Shown here piece after piece: positions 1 to 10,955 of a DNA stretch of 64,000 bases. The position numbers were made by a program, and so were the translations under genes. Source of the stretch: Hyphomicrobium zavarzinii ATCC 27496. GTDB lineage: Bacteria > Pseudomonadota > Alphaproteobacteria > Rhizobiales > Hyphomicrobiaceae. Numbering within the stretch: the stretch's first letter is position 1; each line of letters begins with the position of its first letter. The DNA lies in assembly GCF_000383415.1 (NCBI RefSeq), contig NZ_KB911255.1:170001-234000 (forward strand). The letters run 5' to 3'. The notes below the pieces were generated by a model. The model did not search any database, was not told the DNA's origin, and saw nothing but the letters and a program-made list of their open reading frames with translations.

Positions 1-2484
<2,484 letters not shown>

Positions 2485-2673
2485 GCTCTCATTAAGCAAT
2501 GCTCATCTTGGATCTCACGCAGCATGTCCGCGCTGACGCGCAGACTGCTCCGATGGGGCGGCATTTATGCCGGCGCGCCTTGTGCGCTCGGGCTTTGGCC
2601 TGAGTGACGGCGCGCGAAGATGAGCGTAGGAGCAAGCATGGAAAGACCAGAAATTCGCTACACGCTTCCGCTG

Positions 2674-2790
2674 ACCTGGTGATTATGGCGGGGTGGCTGC
2701 ACCCGATCCCATTCCGAACTCGGCCGTGAAACGCCCCAGCGCCAATGGTACTTCGTCTTAAGACGCGGGAGAGTAGGTCGTCGCCAGGTC
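2674..2790 (+). rRNA. rrf: 5S ribosomal RNA
   Basis: About 117 bases with the classical alphaproteobacterial 5S core (CCCGATCCCATTCCGAACTC, then GTGAAACGCCCCAGCGCC) and complementary ends (GACCTGG near 2673 and CCAGGTC near 2790). It follows the 23S gene by about 190 bases. No tRNA-fMet is seen after it, although many Rhizobiales operons carry one there. The ends are accurate to a few bases. Confidence 0.94.
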
Positions 2791-2843
2791 TGCCGAAGCG
2801 TGCTGCGAATTCGAATTCATCATCCTCTTCACAATGAAATTTC

Positions 2844-2880
2844 AAACGCCGCCTTGGCTCACGCCAAGGCGGCGTTTTTC
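2844..2880 (+). terminator. rRNA operon terminator
   Basis: Perfect 15-bp inverted repeat (AAACGCCGCCTTGGC and its complement) around a 4-base loop, ending in a T-run. It lies about 55 bases after 5S and is a textbook intrinsic terminator for the rRNA operon. Confidence 0.92.
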
Positions 2881-2916
2881 GTTGTTTTGCGGCCCCGCTG
2901 CGGCGCCCGTGCGTGC

Positions 2917-3279
2917 TCAGGTGGCTGAGATGAGGGCGAGGCCCACGAGAGCGGCGATCGACATTGCCGTCGACAGGTTGATGTCGCCGAATTCTCGCAC
3001 TTTGATCTCGCGGATAACCTCGCGGGTCTCGACGCCGCCGCGCGCCTCCGGCTCGCGAGCTCGTATCCAGTTCCAGAAAAATTTGAAGAACGTTTGCGAG
3101 CGGCGCCAGATCTCGAAAGGCGCGCGCTTCCACCCATATTTAACTCCGTAGATGGCGACTATGAGAACAGCGATCTGGAGGAGCGTCGAGACCCATCCGC
3201 TTATCAGAAACCAGATCAGCGACCAGGCAAATCCGACGGCCGACAGGATAAAAGAAAACAGCCAAGCAAGGATGTCCAT
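2917..3279 (-). CDS. small membrane protein, unknown function
   Basis: A 120-residue protein with two long hydrophobic stretches near the N-terminus (about residues 4-28 and 30-47), a basic and aromatic juxtamembrane region rich in W, K and R (about 48-75), an acidic/basic linker and a short hydrophobic C-terminus (about 103-119). Three membrane segments are therefore likely. It faces away from the rRNA operon and starts close to msrA, which runs divergently. I do not recognise a family. The membrane pattern makes it much more plausible than the overlapping frames on either strand. Confidence 0.6.
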   Translation of the reverse strand: MDILAWLFSFILSAVGFAWSLIWFLISGWVSTLLQIAVLIVAIYGVKYGWKRAPFEIWRRSQTFFKFFWNWIRAREPEARGGVETREVIREIKVREFGDINLSTAMSIAALVGLALISAT

Positions 3280-3406
3280 GAAGCTCCACCCGCGGAAAAC
3301 GTCGGCGCCGGTTGTCGGCTCGCGGAAACGTTACGGCCCACTCTGCAACCGGGTTCGCCCATTTCCGTAATGGTTGATGCACATACGCATTCCCTGAGGT
3401 GTGACA

Positions 3407-4066
3407 ATGTTGTTCTCGAGAAAAAATACTGAAATGCCGACGCGAGAGACCGCGCTCGCGGGGCGTTCCGCGCCGCTTCGCACGGCAGACGAGCACTTCA
3501 TCTTTGGGCGGCCGCTCAAGGGGCCATACCCGGATGGCCTCGAGACGGCGATGTTCGGTTTGGGCTGCTTCTGGGGCGCAGAGCGGAAGTTCTGGCAGCT
3601 CGGAGCCGGGATTTGGGTCACGGCCGTCGGGTACGCCGGCGGTTTTACCCCGAACGCGACGTATGAGGAGGTGTGCACGGGGCGCACGGGGCACAACGAG
3701 GTGGTGCTGGTGGTGTTCGATCCCAAGGTCATTTCCTATGACGCGCTGCTCAAGACGTTTTGGGAAAATCACAATCCCACGCAGGGCATGCGGCAGGGAA
3801 ACGATGTCGGTACGCAATACCGGTCCGGGATTTATGTTTTCTCGGATGCGCAGCGCAAAACGGCGGAGGCCTCGAAGGCTTCCTTTCAGGAGCGCCTTTC
3901 ATCTGCCGGATTTGGAAGGATTACGACCGAGGTTCTGCCGGCGCCGGAGTTCTTTTTTGCGGAGGATTATCACCAGCAGTACCTCGCCAAGGTGCCCCAC
4001 GGCTATTGCGGCCTCGGCGGCACGGGCGTGACCTGCGCCGCACCGGCCGGTGTCGACGCGGCGTGA
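3407..4066 (+). CDS. msrA: peptide-methionine (S)-S-oxide reductase
   Basis: Reduces methionine-S-sulfoxide in oxidised proteins back to methionine using thioredoxin. The catalytic motif GCFWGAER lies at about residues 53-60, followed by family motifs such as YAGG and the HNPTQ-type stretch ([19 protein letters not shown]). A C-terminal [12 protein letters not shown] segment carries the likely resolving cysteines. At 219 residues it is about the size of the longer proteobacterial MsrA proteins. An in-frame GTG lies 6 bases upstream, but the ATG at 3407 sits seven bases after a GAGG ribosome site and is preferred. Confidence 0.95.
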   Translation: MLFSRKNTEMPTRETALAGRSAPLRTADEHFIFGRPLKGPYPDGLETAMFGLGCFWGAERKFWQLGAGIWVTAVGYAGGFTPNATYEEVCTGRTGHNEVVLVVFDPKVISYDALLKTFWENHNPTQGMRQGNDVGTQYRSGIYVFSDAQRKTAEASKASFQERLSSAGFGRITTEVLPAPEFFFAEDYHQQYLAKVPHGYCGLGGTGVTCAAPAGVDAA

Positions 4067-4093
4067 GGTAAACTCTGTTATTATTCAGATGGT

Positions 4094-4130
4094 TGAGGTC
4101 GCGCCGATGGTCAATTTCGGTGCGACCTCA
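4094..4130 (+). terminator. possible msrA hairpin terminator
   Basis: Long imperfect inverted repeat (TGAGGTCGC...GCGACCTCA with further inner pairing) 28 bases after the msrA stop. It lacks a strong T-run, so it may be a stem-loop protecting the 3' end rather than a classical terminator. Confidence 0.4.
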
Positions 4131-4332
4131 ATGCGCTCGATTCTTCTCCACCGAGACGCCATTGTTTGGCGGCTGCATTTTGCGGCCGCTTGGGCCAGCG
4201 CGCTCTCACAGGATTGGCGCGCTACGGATCTGATTCAAATTTACCCAATTCACCATTGACTTAGTGCGCTGCACAATTTGGCCCTTATTGTGCAGTGAAT
4301 GAACCAATTGATAAGCAAAAGACGAGGGTGTC

Positions 4333-4584
4333 ATGAGCGCAAAGCGTTCCCTTTTGGCTTGTGCCGGTTTCGTGGTGGCGACGGTTGCTGCCGCTGAGGA
4401 CTTCAAGATGCCGCCGGAGGTGACGCCGCAGTTGCGCGCGGCCTGCGAGACGGATGTCCGCCGGCTCTGCATTGGGCAAAATCCCACGGTTGCGAAGGTG
4501 AAGCGTTGCGTCGCGCTCAAGTATTTCCAGCTTGGCCGCAAGTGCCAGGTGGAGCTCGCGTCGCTCGGTTTCGGCGGGCGCTGA
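4333..4584 (+). CDS. small secreted cysteine-rich protein
   Basis: An 83-residue protein with an N-terminal signal peptide (basic start, then hydrophobic LLACAGFVVATVAAA). The mature part has four cysteines spaced like one cysteine-rich GLG1-type repeat (C..D...LC, then KRC and RKC). Repeats of this type occur in small periplasmic proteins of many Rhizobiales, with no established function. It is preceded by a ribosome site (GAGGGTGTC) and followed by a hairpin terminator, so it is probably monocistronic. The GLG1-like assignment is inferred from spacing. Confidence 0.7.
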   Translation: MSAKRSLLACAGFVVATVAAAEDFKMPPEVTPQLRAACETDVRRLCIGQNPTVAKVKRCVALKYFQLGRKCQVELASLGFGGR

Positions 4585-4627
4585 GCGCCCCTCCCACCTT
4601 CGGCTTCTTTCCCTGAAATGCCTATCG

Positions 4628-4655
4628 GCCGTCCGTTCGGGCGGCTTCTTTGTTT
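4628..4655 (+). terminator. terminator after Cys-rich gene
   Basis: Stem GCCGTCC-GTTC-GGGCGGC followed by TTCTTTGTTT. A moderate intrinsic terminator 44 bases after the small Cys-rich gene. Confidence 0.55.
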
Positions 4656-5091
4656 ATCGGGCCGAAACGACGCCCTTCTTTTTTGCGGCTTTGGTGGCTG
4701 TTCACGTCTGTGTGATCAGGAATATCTCCCCGCCATTATAGGAAAATGCCCCCTCGCTGTTCTGGTATAACATCCCTACCGTGCTTTCCGTTGGTGAGGG
4801 CATTCCGCGGGGACGTTTCCAATGGAGTCGTCCTGGCGTTCGGCGCTCATCAGCGCTTGTTTCTTGAAAACCAGGGAGCAGACGAGCGGTTCGACTGGGA
4901 GATTTTCCTGCGAATTCTGCAGGCTCACAGTCAAGAGACCTCCAAGAGTCTCGATCGCATCCGAAATGCCAAAAATTCGCGTGGCGCGCCGTTTCGCATG
5001 AGGCTCCGAGGAGCGCCTTGTGCAGCGGATGGCGCAGCTTTGCCTGGTGAGCGCGAGAAGCGAGCCTCTGTAGCTAGGAGAGGAGACCGCA
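4656..5091 (+). other. leader region of the xoxF cluster
   Basis: About 435 bases without a convincing gene. It should carry the promoter and leader of the downstream quinoprotein cluster. No clear promoter boxes or repeats were found by eye. A very strong ribosome site (AGGAGAGGA) sits directly before the xoxF start. Confidence 0.5.
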
Positions 5092-6972
5092 ATGACTCAT
5101 AAGCTAGGCCTGCTCGCGGGCGGCCTCATGCTCGCGATGCTGGGGATGTCCGCCCCCGCGTTTGCGAACGACGAGGTCGACAAGCGCGCGGCCGACCCCA
5201 ATCAGTGGGCCGCGCCGGGACGCGACAACCACCTGACACGTCACTCGCCACTCAAGGACATCAACACCGACAACGTCGGCAAGCTGCAGATGGTGTGGTC
5301 GCAGTCGACGGGCGCGCTGCGCGGCCATGAAGGCCAGCCGCTGTTCATCGAGGACGTCGGCGGCAAGCCGATGCTGTTCTTCGTTTCGGGCTGCCCCAAC
5401 ATGGCTCAGTGCAACATTGCACAGGGCATCGACCTTTCGGACCCCGACAATCCGAAGCAGATCTGGAACTACGTGAAGACGACGGACCGCGATGAATCGG
5501 CCGTGCCGCGCGCCTGCTGCGACACTGTCAACCGTGGCCCTGCCTTCGCCGACGGCAAGCTCTACTACGGTACGCTCGACGGCTTCCTCATCGCGCTCGA
5601 TGCCGCGACCGGCAAGGAAGTGTGGGTGGTGAAGCACGCCTGGCCCGAGAAGGGCGAGACGAGCACCAGCGCTCCTCTGATCGCCGACAACGTCGTGATC
5701 CTCGGCTTCGGCGGCGACGAGTTCGCAGCTCGCGGTCGTGTCACGGCTTACGATCTCAAGGACGGCAAGAAGGTCTGGGAGTGCCACTCGACGGGCTCCG
5801 ACAAGGACGTGTGCCTGACGCCCGAGACCAACAAGGCCAATCCGCACTACGGCACGGCCGGCAAGGACCTCGGCATCCACACGCACGTCGGCGAGGACTA
5901 CAAGATCGGCGGCGGCGCGGCGTGGGCCTGGTTCAGCTACGATCCCGAGCTGAAGCTCGTGTATTACTCGACCGGTAACCCGGGTCTCTGGAGCCCCGCC
6001 TACCGCTGCTCGAAGAAGACGCACGAGGAGTGCAACACGGGCGAGTTCGACAACAAGTGGTCGATGACCATTTTCGCCCGCAAGGTGGACACCGGCGAGG
6101 CCGTCTGGGCTTACCAGATGACGCCCTTCGACCAGTGGGACTATGACGGCGTGAACGAGAACATCCTCGTCGACATGGACGTGGACGGAAAGAAGCGCAA
6201 GGCGCTCGTTCACTTCGACCGTAACGGCTTCGCCTACGTTCTCGACCGTGCGGACGGCACGCTGCTGCGCGCCCACAAGTACGTGACCGTGGACTGGGCC
6301 GAGAAGGTCGATCTCAAGACCGGCCGTCCGGTCAAGGTTCGCGAGCACTCGCCGCTCGAGCGTGGCCGCAACGTCTCGGCTTGCCCGTCGGCGATGGGCG
6401 GCAAGGACCAGCAGCCTTGCGCTGTCGATCCCGCGGAGCCGACCAAGTTCTATTGCCCCACCAACAACTGGTGCATGGAGCTCGAGCCGCAGGAGCGCAC
6501 GCACACGCAGCAGGGCACGGTCTACGTGTTCGCCAACGTGTTCATGTATCCGGAGAAGCCCGGCACGACGGGCAAGATCAAGAAGTTCGACGTGCTGACC
6601 GGCACTGCGGACTGGGAGATTCCGGATCCGTATCCGAACTGGGGCGGCACGATGGTGACCGACGGCGGACTCGTGTTCTACGGTTCGCTGGGTGGTGACT
6701 TCCGCGCTGTCGATCGCAAGTCGGGCAAGATCCTCTGGCACCGCAAACTTGCCTCCGGCATCATCGGCAACCCGATCACCTACAAGGTGAAAGGCAAGCA
6801 GTACGTCTCGATCCTGGCCGGCATCGGCGGCTGGATCGGCGTGCCGGTGACGGCAGGCCTCGATCTCAACGACAAGTTCGGTGCGATCGGCGCGACGGCG
6901 ATGACCAAGGCTGCCAACCTCGACAAGATCCCGCAGGCGGGCACGCTGTTCACCTTCCGGGTCTTCGAGTGA
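5092..6972 (+). CDS. xoxF: PQQ-dependent alcohol dehydrogenase, XoxF-like
   Basis: Periplasmic quinoprotein that oxidises methanol or other alcohols and passes electrons to a c-type cytochrome. It has 626 residues with a signal peptide ending in APAFA (about residue 25) and an eight-bladed propeller with W-motifs. The vicinal cysteine pair near PQQ is seen (Cys142-Cys143). The active-site stretch WDYDGVN carries Asp350 and, two residues on, Asp352, the extra Asp that marks lanthanide-dependent enzymes. Unusual are several cysteine pairs in loops (around 300-310 and 435-465), giving about a dozen cysteines. The clade within XoxF cannot be settled here, and other Ln-type PQQ alcohol dehydrogenases remain possible. 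Downstream genes encode its usual partners. Confidence 0.9.
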   Translation: MTHKLGLLAGGLMLAMLGMSAPAFANDEVDKRAADPNQWAAPGRDNHLTRHSPLKDINTDNVGKLQMVWSQSTGALRGHEGQPLFIEDVGGKPMLFFVSGCPNMAQCNIAQGIDLSDPDNPKQIWNYVKTTDRDESAVPRACCDTVNRGPAFADGKLYYGTLDGFLIALDAATGKEVWVVKHAWPEKGETSTSAPLIADNVVILGFGGDEFAARGRVTAYDLKDGKKVWECHSTGSDKDVCLTPETNKANPHYGTAGKDLGIHTHVGEDYKIGGGAAWAWFSYDPELKLVYYSTGNPGLWSPAYRCSKKTHEECNTGEFDNKWSMTIFARKVDTGEAVWAYQMTPFDQWDYDGVNENILVDMDVDGKKRKALVHFDRNGFAYVLDRADGTLLRAHKYVTVDWAEKVDLKTGRPVKVREHSPLERGRNVSACPSAMGGKDQQPCAVDPAEPTKFYCPTNNWCMELEPQERTHTQQGTVYVFANVFMYPEKPGTTGKIKKFDVLTGTADWEIPDPYPNWGGTMVTDGGLVFYGSLGGDFRAVDRKSGKILWHRKLASGIIGNPITYKVKGKQYVSILAGIGGWIGVPVTAGLDLNDKFGAIGATAMTKAANLDKIPQAGTLFTFRVFE

Positions 6973-6988
6973 TCACACGCTGAAAAGG

Positions 6989-7023
6989 AAACGCCCGGCG
7001 TCGACGACGCCGGGCGTTTTTGC
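6989..7023 (+). terminator. intrinsic terminator after xoxF
   Basis: Perfect 15-bp stem (AAACGCCCGGCGTCG and its complement) followed by TTTTT. It separates xoxF from the accessory genes, so xoxF can be expressed at a higher level than they are. Confidence 0.9.
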
Positions 7024-7133
7024 TGTCTCGGATCGGGAAAGATGGCTCGGGATCAACGGAACTTGATCAACCGGAGCAGGTTGATTGCCTTGTAGGCCCG
7101 TGATCGCAACGATATAGAGTTACAATAATTCGC

Positions 7134-8966
7134 ATGTACGAGAAGCGCGTGACGGTGCAGCGGTTCCCTATTCTGACGTCGATCCTCGCGGCGGGAGCCT
7201 TTCTGGGCTTTGCCGCCGTTGCGGCGTCCGCCGAAGAGCCGGGCTTTCGGGCGAACAAAGAGTTCGACGAGCTGACTGCCGCGGAAAAGACGGCGGCGCG
7301 GGCGGCAGGCAAGAAGGTTTTCGAATCCAAGAATTTCGGCGCGCTTCGCGTCTGTGGCGACCCTGGCAACATGCCGCTTTCGGCGATGGACGGCGGGGGC
7401 TTCCAGAACAAGATCATGGCCGTGCTCGCAAAATCGATGGGCGCGGAGGTGATCAACTTCTGGCGGCCCTATCTCGAGCGCGGCATCACACGCCAGACGT
7501 TCGAGACCAACGATTGCGACGTGCTCGTCGATATGCCGAGCGCCTACGGCGGGGTGCTGACGACGGTTCCGGTCTATCGCACGACTTATGTTCTCGCCTG
7601 GCGCAGCGACCGCGGGCTCGACATCAAGGGGCTCGACGATCCGAAGCTGCGCGATCTCAAAATCGGCGTCTATCAGACATCGGCGATCCGCGAGGTTCTG
7701 AAGCGGCGCGGGCTCAGCACCAACGTGGTGGTGCATACGGTGAGCCACAACGGCGACCTGCTGCCCGAGCAGCAGCCGACCTATCAGGTCCAGCAGGTCA
7801 TCGATGGCAAGCTGGACGTTGCAGCCGTGTGGGGGCCGTTCGCGGGCTGGTTTCCGAAGATGAAGGGGGAGCCGCTGTCGGTTCTGCCCGTCAATCTCAT
7901 GGATGATGACGTCCCGCTCGAGTTCGATCTTTCGCTTGGCGTGCGGCCGACCAACGTCGTGCTCAAGTATGCGCTCGACTACGCGCTGGAAGCCAACCGC
8001 GCCGAGATCGAGAAGATCCTGCGCGACTTCGGCGTGCCGCTGGTTTCGTGCAGCAAATGCGTGGTGCCGGGCGATCTGCCTTCGCATGGCTCCTATACCA
8101 AGCCATTCGAGGTGAGCGAGGGGCCGAAAGTCGAGGCCTCGCCCGATCAGCGGGTGACGCGGGAGCGGCTCGAGGCGTGGCTCGCTGAAGGCGCAGACGT
8201 GCAGGCGGAGCTCGCGAACGCGGTGCTGGCGGCGGACGAGGAGCGTATCCGTTTCCTCGTCGAGAAGGGAGCCGACATCAACAAGCCCGACGCGCAGGGC
8301 TATGGCGCGCTGCAGAGCGCGGCGCGCAACCGCAGCGACAAGATCATTCCCTTACTTGTTTCTCTCAAGGCCGACGTGAACGGGCGCGACAAGGACGGCT
8401 TCACTGCGCTGATCCATGCCGCGCAACGTAATCATGTGCCGTCCATCCGCGTGCTGGTGGCCAACGGCGCGGATATCGAAGCCTCCGTCGATGGCGGGTT
8501 CGGCCCCCTGTCGCTCGCGATCGAGGACGGGAAGCTCCTGGCGGCGAAGGCGTTGATCGAGCTCGGCGCCAATGTCAACGCCGCAGCGGGCACGGATCGC
8601 GTTACGCCGATCATGGTGACGGCCAGTCAGCTCGCGGTGGGCGAAGCAGCCAAGGAGATCGAGCGGCGGCAGGGGCTGAGGTCCACGGATATCGCGACGG
8701 CGCTCATCGAGCGGGGCGCGAACGTCAACGCCGTAAACGCGCAGGGCGTCAGCGCCTTGATGATCGCGGCCGCGCGCGGGAACATTCCGATGATCGGTCT
8801 GCTGTTGGAGGCGGGCGCGGATCCAAGCCTCAAGTCGAAAGCCGGCAAGACGGCGATCGATGTGGCACGGGAGAACCTCAACGAGGACGCCGTGAAGTCG
8901 ATCACGCTGTTCGAGGCGACCATTTCCGAGCGGTCACAGCCGCGCGGCGGAAAGGAGAAGCTTTGA
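7134..8966 (+). CDS. XoxJ-like binding protein fused to ankyrin repeats
   Basis: A 610-residue periplasmic protein. After a signal segment (hydrophobic about residues 15-35, ending ASA) comes a type II solute-binding-like domain (about 60-320) of the quinoprotein-dehydrogenase-associated family: LRVCGDPGNMPLS, the DCDVLVDMP stretch and a DVAAVWGPFAGW segment. This family includes MoxJ/XoxJ, thought to help activate or load the dehydrogenase. The remainder (about 345-600) is a run of about six ankyrin repeats (G.D.N..D..G...L..A). The fusion is uncommon, and a periplasmic protein-protein contact role is my inference. It follows the xoxF terminator and precedes the cytochrome. Confidence 0.85.
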   Translation: MYEKRVTVQRFPILTSILAAGAFLGFAAVAASAEEPGFRANKEFDELTAAEKTAARAAGKKVFESKNFGALRVCGDPGNMPLSAMDGGGFQNKIMAVLAKSMGAEVINFWRPYLERGITRQTFETNDCDVLVDMPSAYGGVLTTVPVYRTTYVLAWRSDRGLDIKGLDDPKLRDLKIGVYQTSAIREVLKRRGLSTNVVVHTVSHNGDLLPEQQPTYQVQQVIDGKLDVAAVWGPFAGWFPKMKGEPLSVLPVNLMDDDVPLEFDLSLGVRPTNVVLKYALDYALEANRAEIEKILRDFGVPLVSCSKCVVPGDLPSHGSYTKPFEVSEGPKVEASPDQRVTRERLEAWLAEGADVQAELANAVLAADEERIRFLVEKGADINKPDAQGYGALQSAARNRSDKIIPLLVSLKADVNGRDKDGFTALIHAAQRNHVPSIRVLVANGADIEASVDGGFGPLSLAIEDGKLLAAKALIELGANVNAAAGTDRVTPIMVTASQLAVGEAAKEIERRQGLRSTDIATALIERGANVNAVNAQGVSALMIAAARGNIPMIGLLLEAGADPSLKSKAGKTAIDVARENLNEDAVKSITLFEATISERSQPRGGKEKL

Positions 8967-9097
8967 AAAGCTCACGCCTGGCCCGCGCTTTTTTTGGAAA
9001 TCTCTGCAAGCACGGGGAGAGAGGCGCAGGTGCCTCACTGCAACTCAACTGAAACTTCGAGGCGGATATCAATTGCCATGAAACGAGGGACCTAAAC

Positions 9098-9667
9098 GTG
9101 AAAAGCAATTTCCTCACCCTGCTGCTCGCCGCAGCGGTTTCGAGCGGAGCCTTCGCGGCCGTCTGCGCCGCCGCCGACGAGCCTGCACCGGCTGCCAAGA
9201 CGGAGCCCGCCGAGGCGGAGAAGAAGTCAGACGCGGCAGCTCCGGCCGCGGCCGACGCCGCCGGCGGCGCGCCGATGAAGCCGATCGACCGCGTGAACGC
9301 GACGGAGAAGGGCAAGCTCAAGAATCCCTTCGATTACAAGGATCCCAAGATCGTCGAGGAAGGCCACAAGATCTACATGGGTCTCTCCTGCAACGGCTGC
9401 CACGGTGGTGGCGGCGGCGGCGGCATGTGCCCGCCCTTGACCAACGAGACCTGGGTCTACGGCGGTGACGACGATACGCTGTTCCGCCTGATCGTGCTCG
9501 GCAGCCAGGAGCTGCAGAAGCACGGCTATGCGCGCAAGGGGCAAGAGGGCGTCGTGGGCCCGATGCCGCCCTACAAGGATCTGATCGACGACGAAGCCAA
9601 GCTCTGGAAGGCGATCGTTTGGATCCGCAGTGTCTGGAAGGGCCGCGAAGAAAAGAAGGTGTGGTGA
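9098..9667 (+). CDS. c-type cytochrome, probable XoxF electron acceptor
   Basis: A 189-residue secreted protein with a signal peptide, an Ala/Pro/Glu/Lys-rich linker (about residues 28-60) and one heme-c site (CNGCH, about residue 104). The heme site is followed by an extreme glycine run and MCPPLTNETW, typical of the methanol-metabolism-related cytochrome c family found beside xoxF. It probably takes electrons from the quinoprotein and passes them to terminal oxidases. Translation most likely starts at the GTG after ACGAGGGA. A short upstream ATG frame stops at once. The gene ends four bases before the next start. Confidence 0.86.
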   Translation: MKSNFLTLLLAAAVSSGAFAAVCAAADEPAPAAKTEPAEAEKKSDAAAPAAADAAGGAPMKPIDRVNATEKGKLKNPFDYKDPKIVEEGHKIYMGLSCNGCHGGGGGGGMCPPLTNETWVYGGDDDTLFRLIVLGSQELQKHGYARKGQEGVVGPMPPYKDLIDDEAKLWKAIVWIRSVWKGREEKKVW

Positions 9668-9668
9668 G

Positions 9669-10937
9669 ATGACCGCTTGGCGGCTGATGAACTTGGGCAA
9701 ACGTATCACGCTCGGCTCGGCGGCCGCTGCAGCAGTTCTTCTGGGGTGGCTCGCGACCGTTCAGACGGCGCGGGCCATTCCGGAGGCCCCCACGGAAGCG
9801 GCGCCCGGCGCGCTCGTGACGAAGATCATGTTCGTCGGAAAGCGCTATGCCGAGCCGCCGCCTCTTTCTCTTCTCGACAAGGTTCTGACCGACGAGGGTC
9901 TGCAGGGCGCACGCCTCGCGATCAAAGAAAACAACATGACCGGGCGGCTGGTCGAGCAGCACTTCGAGCTGGTCGAGGTGATGGCCGGAGAGACGGAGGA
10001 CATCGTCCCCAAAGTGCGGGCCGAGCTTGCCAATGGACACAAGCTCATCGTCGCCGATCTGGAGCCGTCCGACCTCTTGGCTGTCGCGGATCTTGCCGAA
10101 GCCAAGAACGCCGTCATCTTCAACGCCCGCTCGAGCAGCGACGATCTTCGCCAGCAGGAATGCCGGGTGAACGTGTTCCACATCACCCCCAACTGGGCGA
10201 TGCGGGCGGATGCACTGGCACAATATCTCATCTGGAAGAAGTGGCGCCGCTGGCTCCTGGTCTACGGTACGACGCCGGGTGACAAGGAGTATGTGGCGGC
10301 GATCAAGCGCGCTGCGCAGAAGTTCGGCGCGAAGATCGTGGAGGAGCGCCCTTACGAGTTCGATGCCGGATCGCGGCGGACCGACTCGGGGCATCAGCAG
10401 ATCCAGACGCAGATGCCTCTGCTCACGCAGGGGGCCCCGGAGTACGACGTGATCTTCGTCTCGGATGTGGGCGAGGCGTTCGGCGACTATCTCATGTTCC
10501 GCACCTACGAGCCGCGCCCCGTCGTCGGCTCGCAGGGACTGCAGGCCGTGGCCTGGCACCGCTCGTTCGAACAGTATGCCGGCACGCAGCTCCAGAACCG
10601 TTTCGAGAAGCAGGCCAAGCGCGTGATGACCGAGCGCGACTACACCGCCTGGCTCGGCGTGCGCGTGGTGGGTGAAGCCGTGACGCGGACGGCGAAGAAC
10701 ACGCCGGAGGACGTGAACGCTTACATCCTGTCCAAGGATTTCGAGGTGGCCGGCTTCAAGGGGCTTGGCCTCACCTTCCGCAGCTGGGATCATCAGATGC
10801 GCCAGCCGATCCTGCTCTCGGGGCCGCGCGCGCTGGTTTCGATCTCGCCGCAGGAGGGCTTCCTGCATCAGAAGCACGTGGCCGACACTCTGGGCTTCGA
10901 CGAGCCTGAAACGAAGTGCCGGATCTCAAAAAAATAA
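9669..10937 (+). CDS. PQQ-cluster ABC substrate-binding protein
   Basis: A 422-residue periplasmic binding protein of the leucine/branched-chain type fold, with a signal peptide (about residues 8-34, ending ARA). It matches the family found next to PQQ alcohol dehydrogenases (ABC binding protein of the PQQ-dependent catabolism system). Start chosen at the ATG that overlaps the end of the cytochrome gene region. An internal ATG six codons later is also possible. The ATPase and permease that normally accompany this family are absent here: the next genes are a beta-propeller and then an unrelated gene on the other strand. The ligand is unknown. Confidence 0.82.
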   Translation: MTAWRLMNLGKRITLGSAAAAAVLLGWLATVQTARAIPEAPTEAAPGALVTKIMFVGKRYAEPPPLSLLDKVLTDEGLQGARLAIKENNMTGRLVEQHFELVEVMAGETEDIVPKVRAELANGHKLIVADLEPSDLLAVADLAEAKNAVIFNARSSSDDLRQQECRVNVFHITPNWAMRADALAQYLIWKKWRRWLLVYGTTPGDKEYVAAIKRAAQKFGAKIVEERPYEFDAGSRRTDSGHQQIQTQMPLLTQGAPEYDVIFVSDVGEAFGDYLMFRTYEPRPVVGSQGLQAVAWHRSFEQYAGTQLQNRFEKQAKRVMTERDYTAWLGVRVVGEAVTRTAKNTPEDVNAYILSKDFEVAGFKGLGLTFRSWDHQMRQPILLSGPRALVSISPQEGFLHQKHVADTLGFDEPETKCRISKK

Positions 10938-10955
10938 TCCGAGGAGAGGAACCCC

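Noticed and set aside
4746-5102. Possible 118-codon gene upstream of xoxF
   Set aside because: No ribosome site and no protein-like pattern, and it overlaps the xoxF start; it is more likely leader sequence.
5104-6741. Long antisense reading frame opposite xoxF
   Set aside because: Composition (Arg/Val/His/Leu-rich) is that of a GC-rich shadow frame. The + strand has full quinoprotein motifs. The same holds for long antisense frames opposite the binding-protein gene at 9.3-10.9 kb, pheT and ndh.
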